From NCBI GenBank assembly GCA_024103275.1, contig JAGFIV010000037.1:29554-93553 (forward strand): a DNA stretch of 64,000 nucleotides. The letters run 5' to 3'. This document shows, piece after piece, positions 1-8,771 of this stretch (its first letter is position 1; each line of letters opens with the position of its first letter). The position numbers were made by a program, and so were the translations under genes. The notes beneath the pieces are model-generated. The model was not told the DNA's origin. It was given only the letters and a program-made list of their open reading frames with translations, and ran no database searches. This stretch comes from Flavobacteriales bacterium (GTDB lineage: Bacteria > Bacteroidota > Bacteroidia > Flavobacteriales_F > PHOS-HE28).

Positions 1-315
1 GAGCTGGCCGGCCGGGTGCTGATGCCTGCGCTGCGCCGCATGCTGGCCGAGTTCAGCCCGCGCAAGACGGAATTGCGCACCAAGATGCTGCGCCGCAAGC
101 ACAAGGCGCTGATCATGGACGGGCAGGCCGACATCAACGTGTACCACGCCGCCCTGTCCGCCCTCTTCCACATGCTCGAGGAAGACTTCACCGAAGTGGG
201 CCTTGGCGACTACCGTCCCCAAGGCATCGACCCGCTGTACGCCGCCGCGCCCGCCTCCGATTGCAACACCTGTTCCATTCCCCATTCACCGCTGATCAAA
301 ACCGCCAAGCCATGA
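1..315 (+). CDS. C-terminal end of a TorD/NarJ-like chaperone (5' end outside window)
   Basis: Open from the first base, so the start lies upstream. The visible ~105 residues contain a helix with VYHAALSALFHMLEEDF, which resembles the C-terminal helix of TorD/NarJ-type chaperones. These insert the molybdenum cofactor into respiratory nitrate reductase. Position is the strongest argument: the stop overlaps the narI start in an ATGA arrangement, and narJ normally precedes narI. The C-terminus ends in a short Cys-containing tail (CNTC). The family call is an inference from fold-level resemblance and context; a different nar-associated protein remains possible. Confidence 0.5.
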   Translation, partial: ELAGRVLMPALRRMLAEFSPRKTELRTKMLRRKHKALIMDGQADINVYHAALSALFHMLEEDFTEVGLGDYRPQGIDPLYAAAPASDCNTCSIPHSPLIKTAKP

Positions 316-1280
316 CCCTGCTCGAGGCCAACCCGCTGTTTTCGCCCACATCCGTCGTCACCTGGCTGCTCGTCGCCGTCGTGGTGGTCGGCCTGGTCGC
401 CCTGTATGTGGGCCTCAAGGCCAAGGCCATGGTGCGCGAGCTGGGCACCGTGCAACGGCCCCTGCCGGCAAATCACACACGGGTGCTGCTGATCATGCTC
501 GTGGCGGCATTCGCCGTGGTGTACGGCCTGAAATACGGGCTGCAGGAACAGTGGGGCATGCTCAACGTGCTCATGTTCGCCGCGCTGCCGTACGTGGCCA
601 TCGCCATCTTCCTCATCGGGTCCATCTACCGCTACCGCTACCGCGGGTTCCAGGTCAGCTCGCTCTCCTCGGAATTCCTCGAGCGCAAGAAGCTGTTCTG
701 GGGCAGCCAGCCTTTCCACTGGGGGCTGCTCATCCTCTTCTTCGGCCACCTGGTCGCCTTCCTGTTCCCGCGGGCGGTGCTGGCCTGGAACGGCCGCCCC
801 GTGCGGTTGTTGATCCTGGAATACAGCTCCTTCGCCTTCGCGCTGGGTACCCTGCTGGGCCTCATCCTCCTGATCCGCCGCCGCCTCGGCAATGCCCGCG
901 TGCTGGTGGTGAGCAACAAGATGGACATGCTCGTCTACACCGTGCTGCTCACGCAGATCATCACCGGCCTGGGCGTGGCCTTTTACGTGCGCTGGGGCTC
1001 ATCGTGGTTCGCATCCAGCGTTACGCCCTACCTGCGATCGCTCTTCGCCGGCGACCCCGACATCGCCGCCGTGAGCGCCATGCCCTGGCTCATCCAGGTA
1101 CACATCATCTCCGCCTTCACCATCATCGCCATCATCCCATTCACCCGCTTCATGCACTTCCTAGTGGCACCCATAGACTACCTCTGGCGCGGCTACCAGC
1201 TGGTGATCTGGAACTGGGGACGGCGCGGCATCCGCAACTCCAGGAGCTATTACCCCGGCGTGCGTTCGCGCAACAACTGA
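312..1280 (+). CDS. narI: Respiratory nitrate reductase gamma subunit (cytochrome b), NarI
   Basis: Membrane cytochrome b that takes electrons from quinol and passes them to the NarGH catalytic subunits. The core from about residue 92 follows E. coli NarI closely (GSIYRYRYRG, FHWGLLILFFGHL, TRFMHF, YQLV). The four expected haem b ligands are H136, H146, H264 and H282. The protein has 322 residues against about 225 in E. coli because of an N-terminal extension of ~90 residues with two extra predicted membrane helices. The ATG at 312 was chosen because it overlaps the preceding stop (ATGA), implying translational coupling; an in-frame ATG at 261 would lie inside the upstream gene. Confidence 0.88.
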   Translation: MTLLEANPLFSPTSVVTWLLVAVVVVGLVALYVGLKAKAMVRELGTVQRPLPANHTRVLLIMLVAAFAVVYGLKYGLQEQWGMLNVLMFAALPYVAIAIFLIGSIYRYRYRGFQVSSLSSEFLERKKLFWGSQPFHWGLLILFFGHLVAFLFPRAVLAWNGRPVRLLILEYSSFAFALGTLLGLILLIRRRLGNARVLVVSNKMDMLVYTVLLTQIITGLGVAFYVRWGSSWFASSVTPYLRSLFAGDPDIAAVSAMPWLIQVHIISAFTIIAIIPFTRFMHFLVAPIDYLWRGYQLVIWNWGRRGIRNSRSYYPGVRSRNN

Positions 1281-1310
1281 CCGAAACCTGACGCAACAAG
1301 AACCCCGACC

Positions 1311-2021
1311 ATGCAGATCATCGATACCAGGACAGGCAAGCGCGTCGGACAGGAGGAACGCGCCTTCAAGCGCAAGCTGAAGGAGGAGGACCCGATCGTG
1401 CGCAACGTGGAAAAGAACACCGGGGAGGCCGAGCTATCGCCCATGGACCCGCCGGGCGCCTATGAGGCCAACGTGCCCGAGGCGGAAGAGGTGGTGGTGA
1501 GCCATCCCTTGCTGAAGCGCTACATGGCGGAGCATGGGAACGTGAAGCGCGTGCTCGACAACTTCGAGAAGGCCATGGTGGACTACCGCGAGGCCAACTT
1601 CTCGCTGAACGACGAGATCAACGACGGCCTGCGCACGTTCTTCCGGTTCTTCGAGGACGAGCTCCTGGACCACAACTGGCGCGAGGAGCACCAACTCTTC
1701 CCCTTGCTGCAAAAGCGGCTGGTGGAAAGCGGTGAGCGCAGCAACAGCACCGACGGTCATCCCACCACGGCCATCGACCTGATGGAGGATGACCATGTGA
1801 AGTTCATCCAGCTTGGCGCGCTGGCCTTCAACTTGCTCGGCCTTGCGGCCCACCTGCCCGACGAACGCTCGCGCAACTTTACCTTCCAAGTGGCCTTCAA
1901 CAATGCGCGGGAGCTCATCGAACTGATCCGCCTGCACATCTACCGGGAGGACCATGTGCTCTTCCCCATGGCGCAAAAGCTGATCACCACGGAAGAGATG
2001 GATGCGATGCTGAAAACCTGA
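1311..2021 (+). CDS. Hemerythrin-domain (HHE) protein
   Basis: A 236-residue soluble protein with a charged N-terminal arm (1-60) and a four-helix HHE domain. Candidate di-iron ligands are H75, H121 with E125/E126, H127, H162, and H209/H215 in HIYREDHVLFP. Such domains bind O2 or NO, or serve in repair of iron centres after nitrosative stress. The gene follows narI by 30 bp and precedes moaA by 8 bp, so it probably belongs to the same transcript. A role in handling NO formed during nitrate respiration is an inference from this position; no substrate can be read from sequence. Confidence 0.82.
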   Translation: MQIIDTRTGKRVGQEERAFKRKLKEEDPIVRNVEKNTGEAELSPMDPPGAYEANVPEAEEVVVSHPLLKRYMAEHGNVKRVLDNFEKAMVDYREANFSLNDEINDGLRTFFRFFEDELLDHNWREEHQLFPLLQKRLVESGERSNSTDGHPTTAIDLMEDDHVKFIQLGALAFNLLGLAAHLPDERSRNFTFQVAFNNARELIELIRLHIYREDHVLFPMAQKLITTEEMDAMLKT

Positions 2022-2029
2022 CAACAACC

Positions 2030-3040
2030 ATGGCGAGGGCGGCGCACACGGAGCTCATCGACCGGTTCGGCCGCAGGCATGACTACCTGCGGATCTCGCT
2101 CACCGAGCGCTGCAACCTGCGCTGCACATACTGCATGCCGGGGGAAGGCATCGTGCTGCGCCCGCGCTCGCACTTCATGCGCACGCACGAGGTGCAGGCC
2201 TTGGCGGCAACCTTCGTGGAACTGGGCGTGCGGAAGATCCGCCTCACCGGCGGCGAGCCCTTGGTGCGCCGGGATGCGGCGGAGGTCATCCGGGGCCTGG
2301 GCCGGCTACCTGTGGAACTGGCCATCACCACCAACGGGGTGCTGCTGGACCGCTTCCTCGACACCTTCGAGGAGGCCGGGTTGCGGGCGGTGAACATCAG
2401 CCTCGATTCCCTGCGCGCCGACCGCATGGCGGCGATCTCCCGCCGCAACCACTTCCAGCGCACCATGGACAACATCGGGTTGGCGCGGCGGCGGGGATTC
2501 CAGGTGAAGGTGAACATGGTGGTGATGCGCGGGGTGAACGATGATGAGGTGACCGACTTCATCGAGTGGACAAGGGAGGAGCCGCTGCACGTGCGCTTCA
2601 TCGAGTTCATGCCCTTCAACGGCAACCGGTGGGAGTGGGGCAGGGGCGTTTCCGCCGGGGAGATCCTGGCACGGGCCACGGAACACTTCGGCGCGGAGGG
2701 CTTCCGGCGTGCCGATGACCGGCCCCACGACACCGCACGCCATTACCGGTTGGCGGGAGGGGCGGGCACCTTTGCCGTGATCAGCTCGGTGACCGAACCC
2801 TTCTGCGGCACATGCAACCGCATCCGGCTCACGGCGGACGGCAAGCTGAAGAATTGCCTCTTCGGCCGGCACGAGACGGACCTGCTCACGCCGCTTCGGG
2901 CGGGGGAGGACATCCGCCCGCTGATCACCGGGGCCGTGTTGCGGAAAGAGGCCATGCGCGGCGGCATGGACACCCCCGGCAAGCTGGCCGATGGCACCCT
3001 GCACGCCGCCAACCGCAGCATGGTCGCCATTGGCGGCTAA
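2030..3040 (+). CDS. moaA: GTP 3',8-cyclase MoaA (molybdopterin biosynthesis)
   Basis: Radical SAM enzyme for the first step of molybdenum cofactor synthesis, converting GTP to 3',8-cyclo-GTP. The N-terminal cluster motif is C28-x3-C32-x2-C35 in ERCNLRCTYCMPG. The C-terminal GTP-binding cluster cysteines are C259, C262 and C276 (PFCGTCNRIRL, KNCLFG). The chain ends in the conserved Gly-Gly pair essential in this family. Length 336 residues is normal. It lies in the nar cluster, which needs the cofactor in NarG. No other moa gene is visible here. Confidence 0.97.
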   Translation: MARAAHTELIDRFGRRHDYLRISLTERCNLRCTYCMPGEGIVLRPRSHFMRTHEVQALAATFVELGVRKIRLTGGEPLVRRDAAEVIRGLGRLPVELAITTNGVLLDRFLDTFEEAGLRAVNISLDSLRADRMAAISRRNHFQRTMDNIGLARRRGFQVKVNMVVMRGVNDDEVTDFIEWTREEPLHVRFIEFMPFNGNRWEWGRGVSAGEILARATEHFGAEGFRRADDRPHDTARHYRLAGGAGTFAVISSVTEPFCGTCNRIRLTADGKLKNCLFGRHETDLLTPLRAGEDIRPLITGAVLRKEAMRGGMDTPGKLADGTLHAANRSMVAIGG

Positions 3041-3073
3041 GACCCACCTTTGCACCCTTAAAACCCGACCGTC

Positions 3074-3760
3074 GTGGCATCGCTGGGCAACCTCCTTGAC
3101 CTCTTCACAAAGTACTGCACCCCGGAGTGGCAGGCGCTGGCGCGCACCCATACCACCACCTTGGCATTCAAGGCGGGCGAGACGATCTTCAAGGAAGGCC
3201 AGCGGTGCGAGAACATGTACATGATCGACAAGGGCCGCGTGAAGGTGTTCACCAACTACACGGCTGACGTGGAGGTGATCTTGCGCCTGGCGCAGGACGG
3301 GTTCGCCCTGGGCCATCGCGGCCTGCGCCGGGAGCGTACCTACCCGGTGACGGCCGTGGCACTCGTGCCCACCACCGTCAACATCCTGCCCATCGGCGTG
3401 TTCGAGGACATGCTGCGGGCCAATGCCCTGTTCTGCTACCACTTCATGCTCTTCCTGGCGGATGAAATGGGCCGTTCGGAACAGTTGCGGAAGAACCTGC
3501 TGAACATGCCGGTGAAAAGCCGGGTGGCGCTGGCACTGCGCATCAACGCCGAGGTCTTCGGCTTCGACCGCGACGACGGTACGCTGCTCGCCCACACCAT
3601 CACCCGCCGCGAGATGTCGGCCTTGGCCAACAGCACCTACGAATCCGTGATCCGCACCCTGGGTGAATTCCAGCACGCAGGCATCATCGCCCTGGAAGGC
3701 AAGAAGGTGCGCATCCTGGACATGGACGGGTTGTGCAAGTTGGCCGATTGCCAGCTTTGA
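3074..3760 (+). CDS. Crp/Fnr-family transcriptional regulator
   Basis: A 228-residue regulator with an N-terminal cyclic-nucleotide-binding-like beta roll (about 10-125), a dimerisation helix (about 125-150) and a C-terminal winged helix. The recognition region is around TRREMSALANSTYESVIRTLGEF (residues ~177-199). It lacks the N-terminal cysteine set of oxygen-sensing FNR, so it is not a classic 4Fe-4S FNR; the effector is unknown. The start is GTG at 3074, the first initiator after the moaA stop, giving the normal family length. As the last gene of the nar/moa run it is a candidate regulator of nitrate respiration, which is inference from position. Confidence 0.9.
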   Translation: MASLGNLLDLFTKYCTPEWQALARTHTTTLAFKAGETIFKEGQRCENMYMIDKGRVKVFTNYTADVEVILRLAQDGFALGHRGLRRERTYPVTAVALVPTTVNILPIGVFEDMLRANALFCYHFMLFLADEMGRSEQLRKNLLNMPVKSRVALALRINAEVFGFDRDDGTLLAHTITRREMSALANSTYESVIRTLGEFQHAGIIALEGKKVRILDMDGLCKLADCQL

Positions 3761-3803
3761 TCCCGGAGGGGCGGCGGCCATTCGTGTTCATGGCCTCCTT
3801 CTT

Positions 3804-3831
3804 GGCCGCGGGATAAACCGCCCTACCTTGT
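3804..3831 (+). promoter_or_regulatory. Putative Bacteroidota-type promoter for the universal stress gene
   Basis: TTG ends at 3804, followed by 19 bp and TACCTTGT at 3824-3831. This resembles the TTG / TAnnTTTG pattern with usual spacing. It lies 28 bp before the ATG of the next gene. Pattern match only. Confidence 0.45.
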
Positions 3832-3858
3832 GCGCCGCAGATCCCTTCCCCACCGCCC

Positions 3859-4653
3859 ATGATCCAGCAGGAAATCCTTTGCGCCACGGACCTAACCCCG
3901 GCCAGCGACGTGGCCTTGCGCTATGCCGTGCTGATCGGCAAGGGCCTGGGCGCCCCGGTCACGCACCTGCATATCCTGCCAAAGAAGGAGCGGTCGGAAG
4001 AGGCACGATCGGCCGTGGAGGCGGCGATGCGGCAGCAACGTGACCGATGCGGGGCCGGCGGGATCGAAGGCTCACGGCTGGTGGAAGGCGAGGTGATCCA
4101 GGGAATCGGGGAGGAGACCGCCAAGTACAGCGGTTTCCTGGTGGCAGGCACGCACGGGCCCAAGGGCCTGCGCCAATCCCTGCTGGGGGCGGACATGCTG
4201 AAACTGGTGCGCCGCTCGGCCCTCCCGGCCATTGTGGTCCAGGAAGGATATGAGGTTGCGCCTCCGGCATCCATCGTCCTGCCCGTGGCGGCGCATCCGG
4301 ACATCCATCGTTTGATGGATGCTGTTTGCGCGTTGGCCAAGACCTTCGGCGCGGAGGTGCATCTCTATCAGCTGGCACGGCCCAACGAAGAGCCGTCGGC
4401 GGAGTTGAAGGCCAACAAGGAACGGGTGATCGACCGCCTTCAAAAGGAAGGGATCAAATGGGTGCATCCGGTGGAATCCAGCGGTGTCTTCAGCATGGGC
4501 TTTGCTGAACCGACCATCCGGTATTCGCAGAAGGTGGGCGCGGGCCTCATCGCCGTCATGTCCCAGGCATCCGATGAATACCGCTACATGGCCGATGCCG
4601 AGAAGGAGCGGCTGCTCACCAACTTCGCCAGGATCCCGGTCCTGTATGCCTAA
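3859..4653 (+). CDS. Universal stress protein, tandem Usp domains
   Basis: A 264-residue cytoplasmic protein made of two Usp folds. The first domain begins with EILCATDLTPASDVALRYAV and ends with a strand followed by a loop resembling the nucleotide-binding motif (GTHGPKGLRQSLLGAD, then LPAIVV). The second domain (about 135-264) is more diverged and lacks an obvious ATP loop. The family supports survival under anaerobic, redox or starvation stress. It has its own putative promoter and is followed by a convergent accessory region. Two further members of the same architecture lie at 46.5-48.3 kb. Confidence 0.87.
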   Translation: MIQQEILCATDLTPASDVALRYAVLIGKGLGAPVTHLHILPKKERSEEARSAVEAAMRQQRDRCGAGGIEGSRLVEGEVIQGIGEETAKYSGFLVAGTHGPKGLRQSLLGADMLKLVRRSALPAIVVQEGYEVAPPASIVLPVAAHPDIHRLMDAVCALAKTFGAEVHLYQLARPNEEPSAELKANKERVIDRLQKEGIKWVHPVESSGVFSMGFAEPTIRYSQKVGAGLIAVMSQASDEYRYMADAEKERLLTNFARIPVLYA

Positions 4654-4692
4654 GGGACCCGGCTGTAGGAAGGATGCCAGAAGGGGGCCTTG

Positions 4693-4760
4693 CCCGCCAC
4701 CGCCCTAGCCACGCGCCCGCCGTCCATGGCCGCGCTGACAATGCCGCCCGCGTAGCCGGC
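4693..4760 (-). repeat. Ghost copy of the 3' end of the FAD-dehydrogenase gene
   Basis: These 68 bp match 7229-7296, the last codons of the gene at 7225-8757, in the same orientation with three mismatches. On the minus strand both encode GYAGGIVSAAMDGGRVARAV plus flanking residues identically. All three differences are synonymous (Ala, Ile, Ala codons). Similarity stops sharply at both sides and the copy lacks the host stop codon. The 236-bp gap 4654-4889 contains nothing else recognisable. Confidence 0.9.
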
Positions 4761-4889
4761 ATTTTCCCGCAAGTGTGCCGCATGGGCAGCACGAGCCAGG
4801 GAGTGACTTGTGGCCTGAAGGCTCCCAATCCTTGCAGGCAATGAAGGCTGATCGCCAACCTGCGATTGATGAACTCCTCCTTCTCGCCG

Positions 4890-7079
4890 CTACTCCTTGA
4901 TCCACCGCAGTACCACGGGGGAGGTTTCTCCGGTAAGGCGGATGATATATGCGCCGGGTTTCAATTCGGACGTAACCACCGGGGTGGATGTGGATGTGAT
5001 GGGAAAACGCTTTACCACTCGACCGGTCATGTCCATGAACCAGGCTTCCATGGATTTCCCGCCTATGCCGGGGCCGGTCAGCACCAACGCATCGTGCCCG
5101 GGGTTCGGATGGATACCCCACGTTCCTGTGATCGGAGGCCCGTCGATCCCATCTAAGATCACGCTCGAACAACCCACCGCGATGTGGTACATGTTGTTCG
5201 CGGGGTCTAAAGGATTGGCAAGAAGTGGCAGGTAATACGTTCCTTGGAGAAGCCAGTATTCATCGTTCGCATTACCGTTGGAACAAGGGAAATAGAGGGA
5301 CGGCATGCCAAACAGGAGCGAGTCCGCGCCGCACTCCGTGGCAAGGAATCCCATGGATCCAGGCCAGGCCGTATCCTGACCGCAATAGGAGACCGTGAAC
5401 GTGTAACAGTATTCCGGAATTTCCACGGCATACCAGGCCACCGCGCTGTCCTGCCATGCGGTACCGGCAAGGTGGTCGCCGTTGGGGGTAATGCCGGCCA
5501 AGCTTCCTTGAAGTTCCACATAACCGTCGATGGGAACCGGGACCATCGGGGCATCCAGGCATGCATCCGTTGCCGCTCCCACATTCTTGTATGAAAGCGT
5601 GTATGCCTCACCCTGCCATCCATCCCCATGGATCCGCAGGTAAACAGCCCCGGTGTATACCGCCATGAACGTCCAGGTCCTTGCCCCGGAGTTGAGGCTG
5701 TAGGTGGGGATGTCCATGATGTTGCATGCCGAATCATAGGCCTCCATCATCGGCGCAAGGTCATCCCACCAGTTGCAATCGGTGCATTCCAGTTGGAAGG
5801 CGTAGGTCATCCCTGCGGCCACATTGACCTTGTACACCCGGCAGCCATATTCGAGGAAGCTGGAATCCGACGATTGCCATTGAAGCGTTGGGGTGATCTC
5901 CAGGTCGTGGTCCGGGCAGGTGGGACAAGTGCCATGCCGCCGACGGGCCAACGTGTAGTTGCCCCCGGCGCCGTCAATGCCGGATACCCGCAGGAACAAG
6001 GGCCATTCACCGGCTGAGGTGAATTCCAGCGTGGACGAGCCGTCGCCGCACTGGTCGGTGCCAGTGAGCAGCACGTTGCACGAATCATTGAGCAGTTCCA
6101 GTTGTGCATTGTGGTCACAGGATGCCCCATCGCCGCAGCCGATCTTGTAGGAGTATACATAGCCTTCCTCCTGGACAAGTCGGTACACTTGGCATCCGCC
6201 AGGTAGATAACTGCCGGCAACCGTGGCCCAGTACCAGCCCGCGCTGAGGTTGGCATCGTGGTTCGTGCAACTGCCGCATGCGCTTCCATTGCCCCCTGAG
6301 CGGCGGTAGGCCATGGAGAAGTTTCCCGCTTCACCGGAGGCTCCCGCCACCCGCACGAAGATGGTGCCGGCCTCCGTGGCGGTCCAGGTGATGGAGGATC
6401 GCCCGGCTTCGCAAGCATTGTCGTTTGATGCCAACTCGTTGCAATAGACATTCGAGATGCTGATCCGGGTATCGTGGTCGGCGGTGGCCCCGTCTCCGCA
6501 TCCCGTCTTGAAATCATAGGTCAGGCCGTTGGCCACGGAAACCTTGTACACCTTGCATCCGTCGATCCCGTAGCTCCCATCAACAGTTTGCCAATAGCTG
6601 CCGGGGGCCAGGGCTTCATCGAAGGATGGACATTCGTTGCAGTTGCCGGCCATGCCCCCGATAGAACGATAGGCGAGGGTGAAACTGCCTCCTTCCCCGT
6701 TCGCACCGCGAACACGGATCCGCGAGGGACCTTCCCACACCACGAAGTTGATGTCCAATTCGGTGCCACCTGGAGCGCAACTGCCACTGTCGGCCATCAC
6801 AAGCAGGCAGGGGGGTGGTGTGCGGTATTCCAGCACGGTGTTATGGTCCGCCCATGCGCCGTCGCCGCAGCCGGTCTTGAACACATAGGTGATGGAATTG
6901 CTTTGCAGCAGGGGGAGTTCATAGGTTACGGAACCACCGGGCGGATAGCTGCCCGAGATCCATTGCCACGAATCCAAGGCATCCGGAATGGTAATGGCGT
7001 CAACAGTGCACGTATCCTGGGCCAGCGTGGCGAAGGAGGTTGCAAAAAGCACGAAGGCCAAGGCGGACAATTTTTCCAT
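4890..7079 (-). CDS. Secreted repeat protein with T9SS type A sorting domain
   Basis: A 729-residue exported protein: signal peptide (1-20, ending TLAQ), then four related beta-sandwich-like modules of about 120 residues. Each module carries a CGDG or related Cys-containing turn near residues 71, 194, 315 and 432, preceded by a YxFKTG-type strand. They resemble bacterial pre-peptidase C-terminal-like modules. The last ~75 residues form a T9SS type A sorting domain (HPNPGHDAL, DMTGRVV, LKPGAYIIRL), predicting export by T9SS and surface anchoring. No catalytic domain is visible, so adhesion or carbohydrate binding are guesses. GC content is visibly lower than in flanking housekeeping genes. It is bracketed by the 68-bp repeat of the neighbouring gene end. 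Confidence 0.85.
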   Translation of the reverse strand: MEKLSALAFVLFATSFATLAQDTCTVDAITIPDALDSWQWISGSYPPGGSVTYELPLLQSNSITYVFKTGCGDGAWADHNTVLEYRTPPPCLLVMADSGSCAPGGTELDINFVVWEGPSRIRVRGANGEGGSFTLAYRSIGGMAGNCNECPSFDEALAPGSYWQTVDGSYGIDGCKVYKVSVANGLTYDFKTGCGDGATADHDTRISISNVYCNELASNDNACEAGRSSITWTATEAGTIFVRVAGASGEAGNFSMAYRRSGGNGSACGSCTNHDANLSAGWYWATVAGSYLPGGCQVYRLVQEEGYVYSYKIGCGDGASCDHNAQLELLNDSCNVLLTGTDQCGDGSSTLEFTSAGEWPLFLRVSGIDGAGGNYTLARRRHGTCPTCPDHDLEITPTLQWQSSDSSFLEYGCRVYKVNVAAGMTYAFQLECTDCNWWDDLAPMMEAYDSACNIMDIPTYSLNSGARTWTFMAVYTGAVYLRIHGDGWQGEAYTLSYKNVGAATDACLDAPMVPVPIDGYVELQGSLAGITPNGDHLAGTAWQDSAVAWYAVEIPEYCYTFTVSYCGQDTAWPGSMGFLATECGADSLLFGMPSLYFPCSNGNANDEYWLLQGTYYLPLLANPLDPANNMYHIAVGCSSVILDGIDGPPITGTWGIHPNPGHDALVLTGPGIGGKSMEAWFMDMTGRVVKRFPITSTSTPVVTSELKPGAYIIRLTGETSPVVLRWIKE

Positions 7080-7224
7080 GGAACTCGTGCTTTTCGATTT
7101 CTTCCAGGAAATCCGTTACAAGGTAATCGATCCGGCAATCCTTAAGACCGGGTTGGAATGAGGTGCCGGATGGAAGACAGGGACAGCGGGCAATATGCTG
7201 CCTGGCAGGGGCGATGTGTGCTCA

Positions 7225-8757
7225 TCAACCCGCCACCGCCCTTGCCACGCGCCCGCCGTCCATGGCCGCGCTGACGATGCCGCCCGCGTAGCCCGCGCCC
7301 TCGGCGCAGGGGTAGAGGCCGCGCACCTGCGGGTGTTGCAACGTGTGCGGGTCGCGCGGGATGCGCACGGGCGAGCTGGTGCGGCTTTCCACGGCCACCA
7401 GCACGGCCTCGTTGGTGCGGTAGCCGCGCATCTTCTCGCCGAAGGCCTTCAGGCCGCCGCGCAGGCGCCCGGCTACTTCCGGCGGCAGCACCTCGTCCAG
7501 TAGGGCAGGCACGATGCCCGGCGGATAGCTGCATGCGGGCAGGTCGGCGCTGGCCTTGCGGCGGATGAAATCCTCCAGGCGTTGCGCGGGTGCCGATTGG
7601 CGTTCTCCACCAGCGCGCCAGGCGGTTCGCTCCGCACGTTGCTGCCAGCGCAGTGCGCTCAGCGGGTCGTCCGCTTGGCGCGGGTCCACCGCCACCACGA
7701 TGCCGCTGTTGGCGAACGGGTTGTTGCGTTTGCTCGGGCTCCAGCCGTTGGTCACCACCTCGCCGGGCGCGGTGGCGCACGGGGCGATGATGCCGCCGGG
7801 GCACATGCAGAAGCTGTACACGCCGCAGCCGTCCACCTGCTGCACCACGCTGTAGCTGGCGGGCGGCAAGGCCGGGTGGCGCACCGCGCTGTGGTAGCGG
7901 ATGCGGTCGATCACCGCCTGCGGATGCTCGATGCGCACGCCCAGCGCGAAGGGTTTGGCCTCGATCAGGATGCCCCGGCGGTGCAGCAGCTCGAAGATGT
8001 CGCGTGCCGAGTGGCCGGTGGCCAGGATCACGCGGTCGGCCAGCACCTCCTCGCCTTGCGCGGTGCGCACCCCGTGGATGGCGCCGTCGGCGATGATGAG
8101 GTCGGTGACGCGCGTGCTGAAGCGCACCTCGCCGCCCGCCGCGATGATGGCCTCGCGCATGGCGGTGATGATGTGCGGCAGCTTGTTGGTGCCGATGTGC
8201 GGGTGCGCCTCGATCAGGATGTCCGGCGAGGCCCCGAAGGCCACGAAGGTCTCCAGGATGCCCTCCACGTCGCCGCGCTTGTGGCTGCGGGTGTAGAGCT
8301 TGCCGTCGCTGTAGGTGCCCGCGCCGCCCTCGCCGAAGCCGTAGTTGCTGTCGGGATCCACGATGTGCAGGCGGTTCACGGCGGCCAGGTCGCGGCGGCG
8401 GGCGCGCACGTCCTTGCCGCGCTCCAAGATGATGGGCCGCAGCCCGTGGCGGATGCACTCCAGCGCGGCGAACAGCCCGGCCGGCCCGCAGCCCACGATG
8501 ATCACGGCTTTGCCCTTGCGCACGTCGGGCAGTTCGGGCGGCGTTTGGCGGGGCTCCGGGAATGCCTGCTCCGTGGAAAGTTCCACGCGCAGTCGCACCA
8601 AGGGCTGCTTGCTCCGCGCATCGATGCTGCGCTTCACCACGCGGCAGCCCTGCACGTGCGCCGGGTCCATGCCGGCCGCTTCCGCCGCGGCCTCACGGAC
8701 CAGCACGGGGTCCGCCGCCTCGGTCGGACGTAGGGCGATGTCGATGGTGAGATGCAT
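7225..8757 (-). CDS. FAD-dependent dehydrogenase, COG2509 type
   Basis: A 510-residue flavoprotein with an N-terminal ~85-residue domain, then a Rossmann FAD motif (VIIVGCGPAGLFAALEC, about 87-103). It has the family signature GFGEGGAGTYSDGKL, a second nucleotide-related segment (VILATGHSARDIFELL) and the C-terminal FAD contact GAGYAGGIVSAAMDGG. The family is widespread in bacteria but its substrate is not established. The start is the ATG at 8757 that begins a compact folded N-terminus. Its last codons are duplicated at 4693-4760. Confidence 0.88.
   Translation of the reverse strand: MHLTIDIALRPTEAADPVLVREAAAEAAGMDPAHVQGCRVVKRSIDARSKQPLVRLRVELSTEQAFPEPRQTPPELPDVRKGKAVIIVGCGPAGLFAALECIRHGLRPIILERGKDVRARRRDLAAVNRLHIVDPDSNYGFGEGGAGTYSDGKLYTRSHKRGDVEGILETFVAFGASPDILIEAHPHIGTNKLPHIITAMREAIIAAGGEVRFSTRVTDLIIADGAIHGVRTAQGEEVLADRVILATGHSARDIFELLHRRGILIEAKPFALGVRIEHPQAVIDRIRYHSAVRHPALPPASYSVVQQVDGCGVYSFCMCPGGIIAPCATAPGEVVTNGWSPSKRNNPFANSGIVVAVDPRQADDPLSALRWQQRAERTAWRAGGERQSAPAQRLEDFIRRKASADLPACSYPPGIVPALLDEVLPPEVAGRLRGGLKAFGEKMRGYRTNEAVLVAVESRTSSPVRIPRDPHTLQHPQVRGLYPCAEGAGYAGGIVSAAMDGGRVARAVAG
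7229..7296 (-). repeat. Host-gene partner of the 68-bp 3'-end repeat
   Basis: The final codons of the intact FAD-dependent dehydrogenase gene. Direct repeat partner of 4693-4760 (65 of 68 identical), so the T9SS cargo gene lies between two copies of the same gene end. Confidence 0.9.
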
Positions 8758-8771
8758 GGGGAGGCAAGAGG

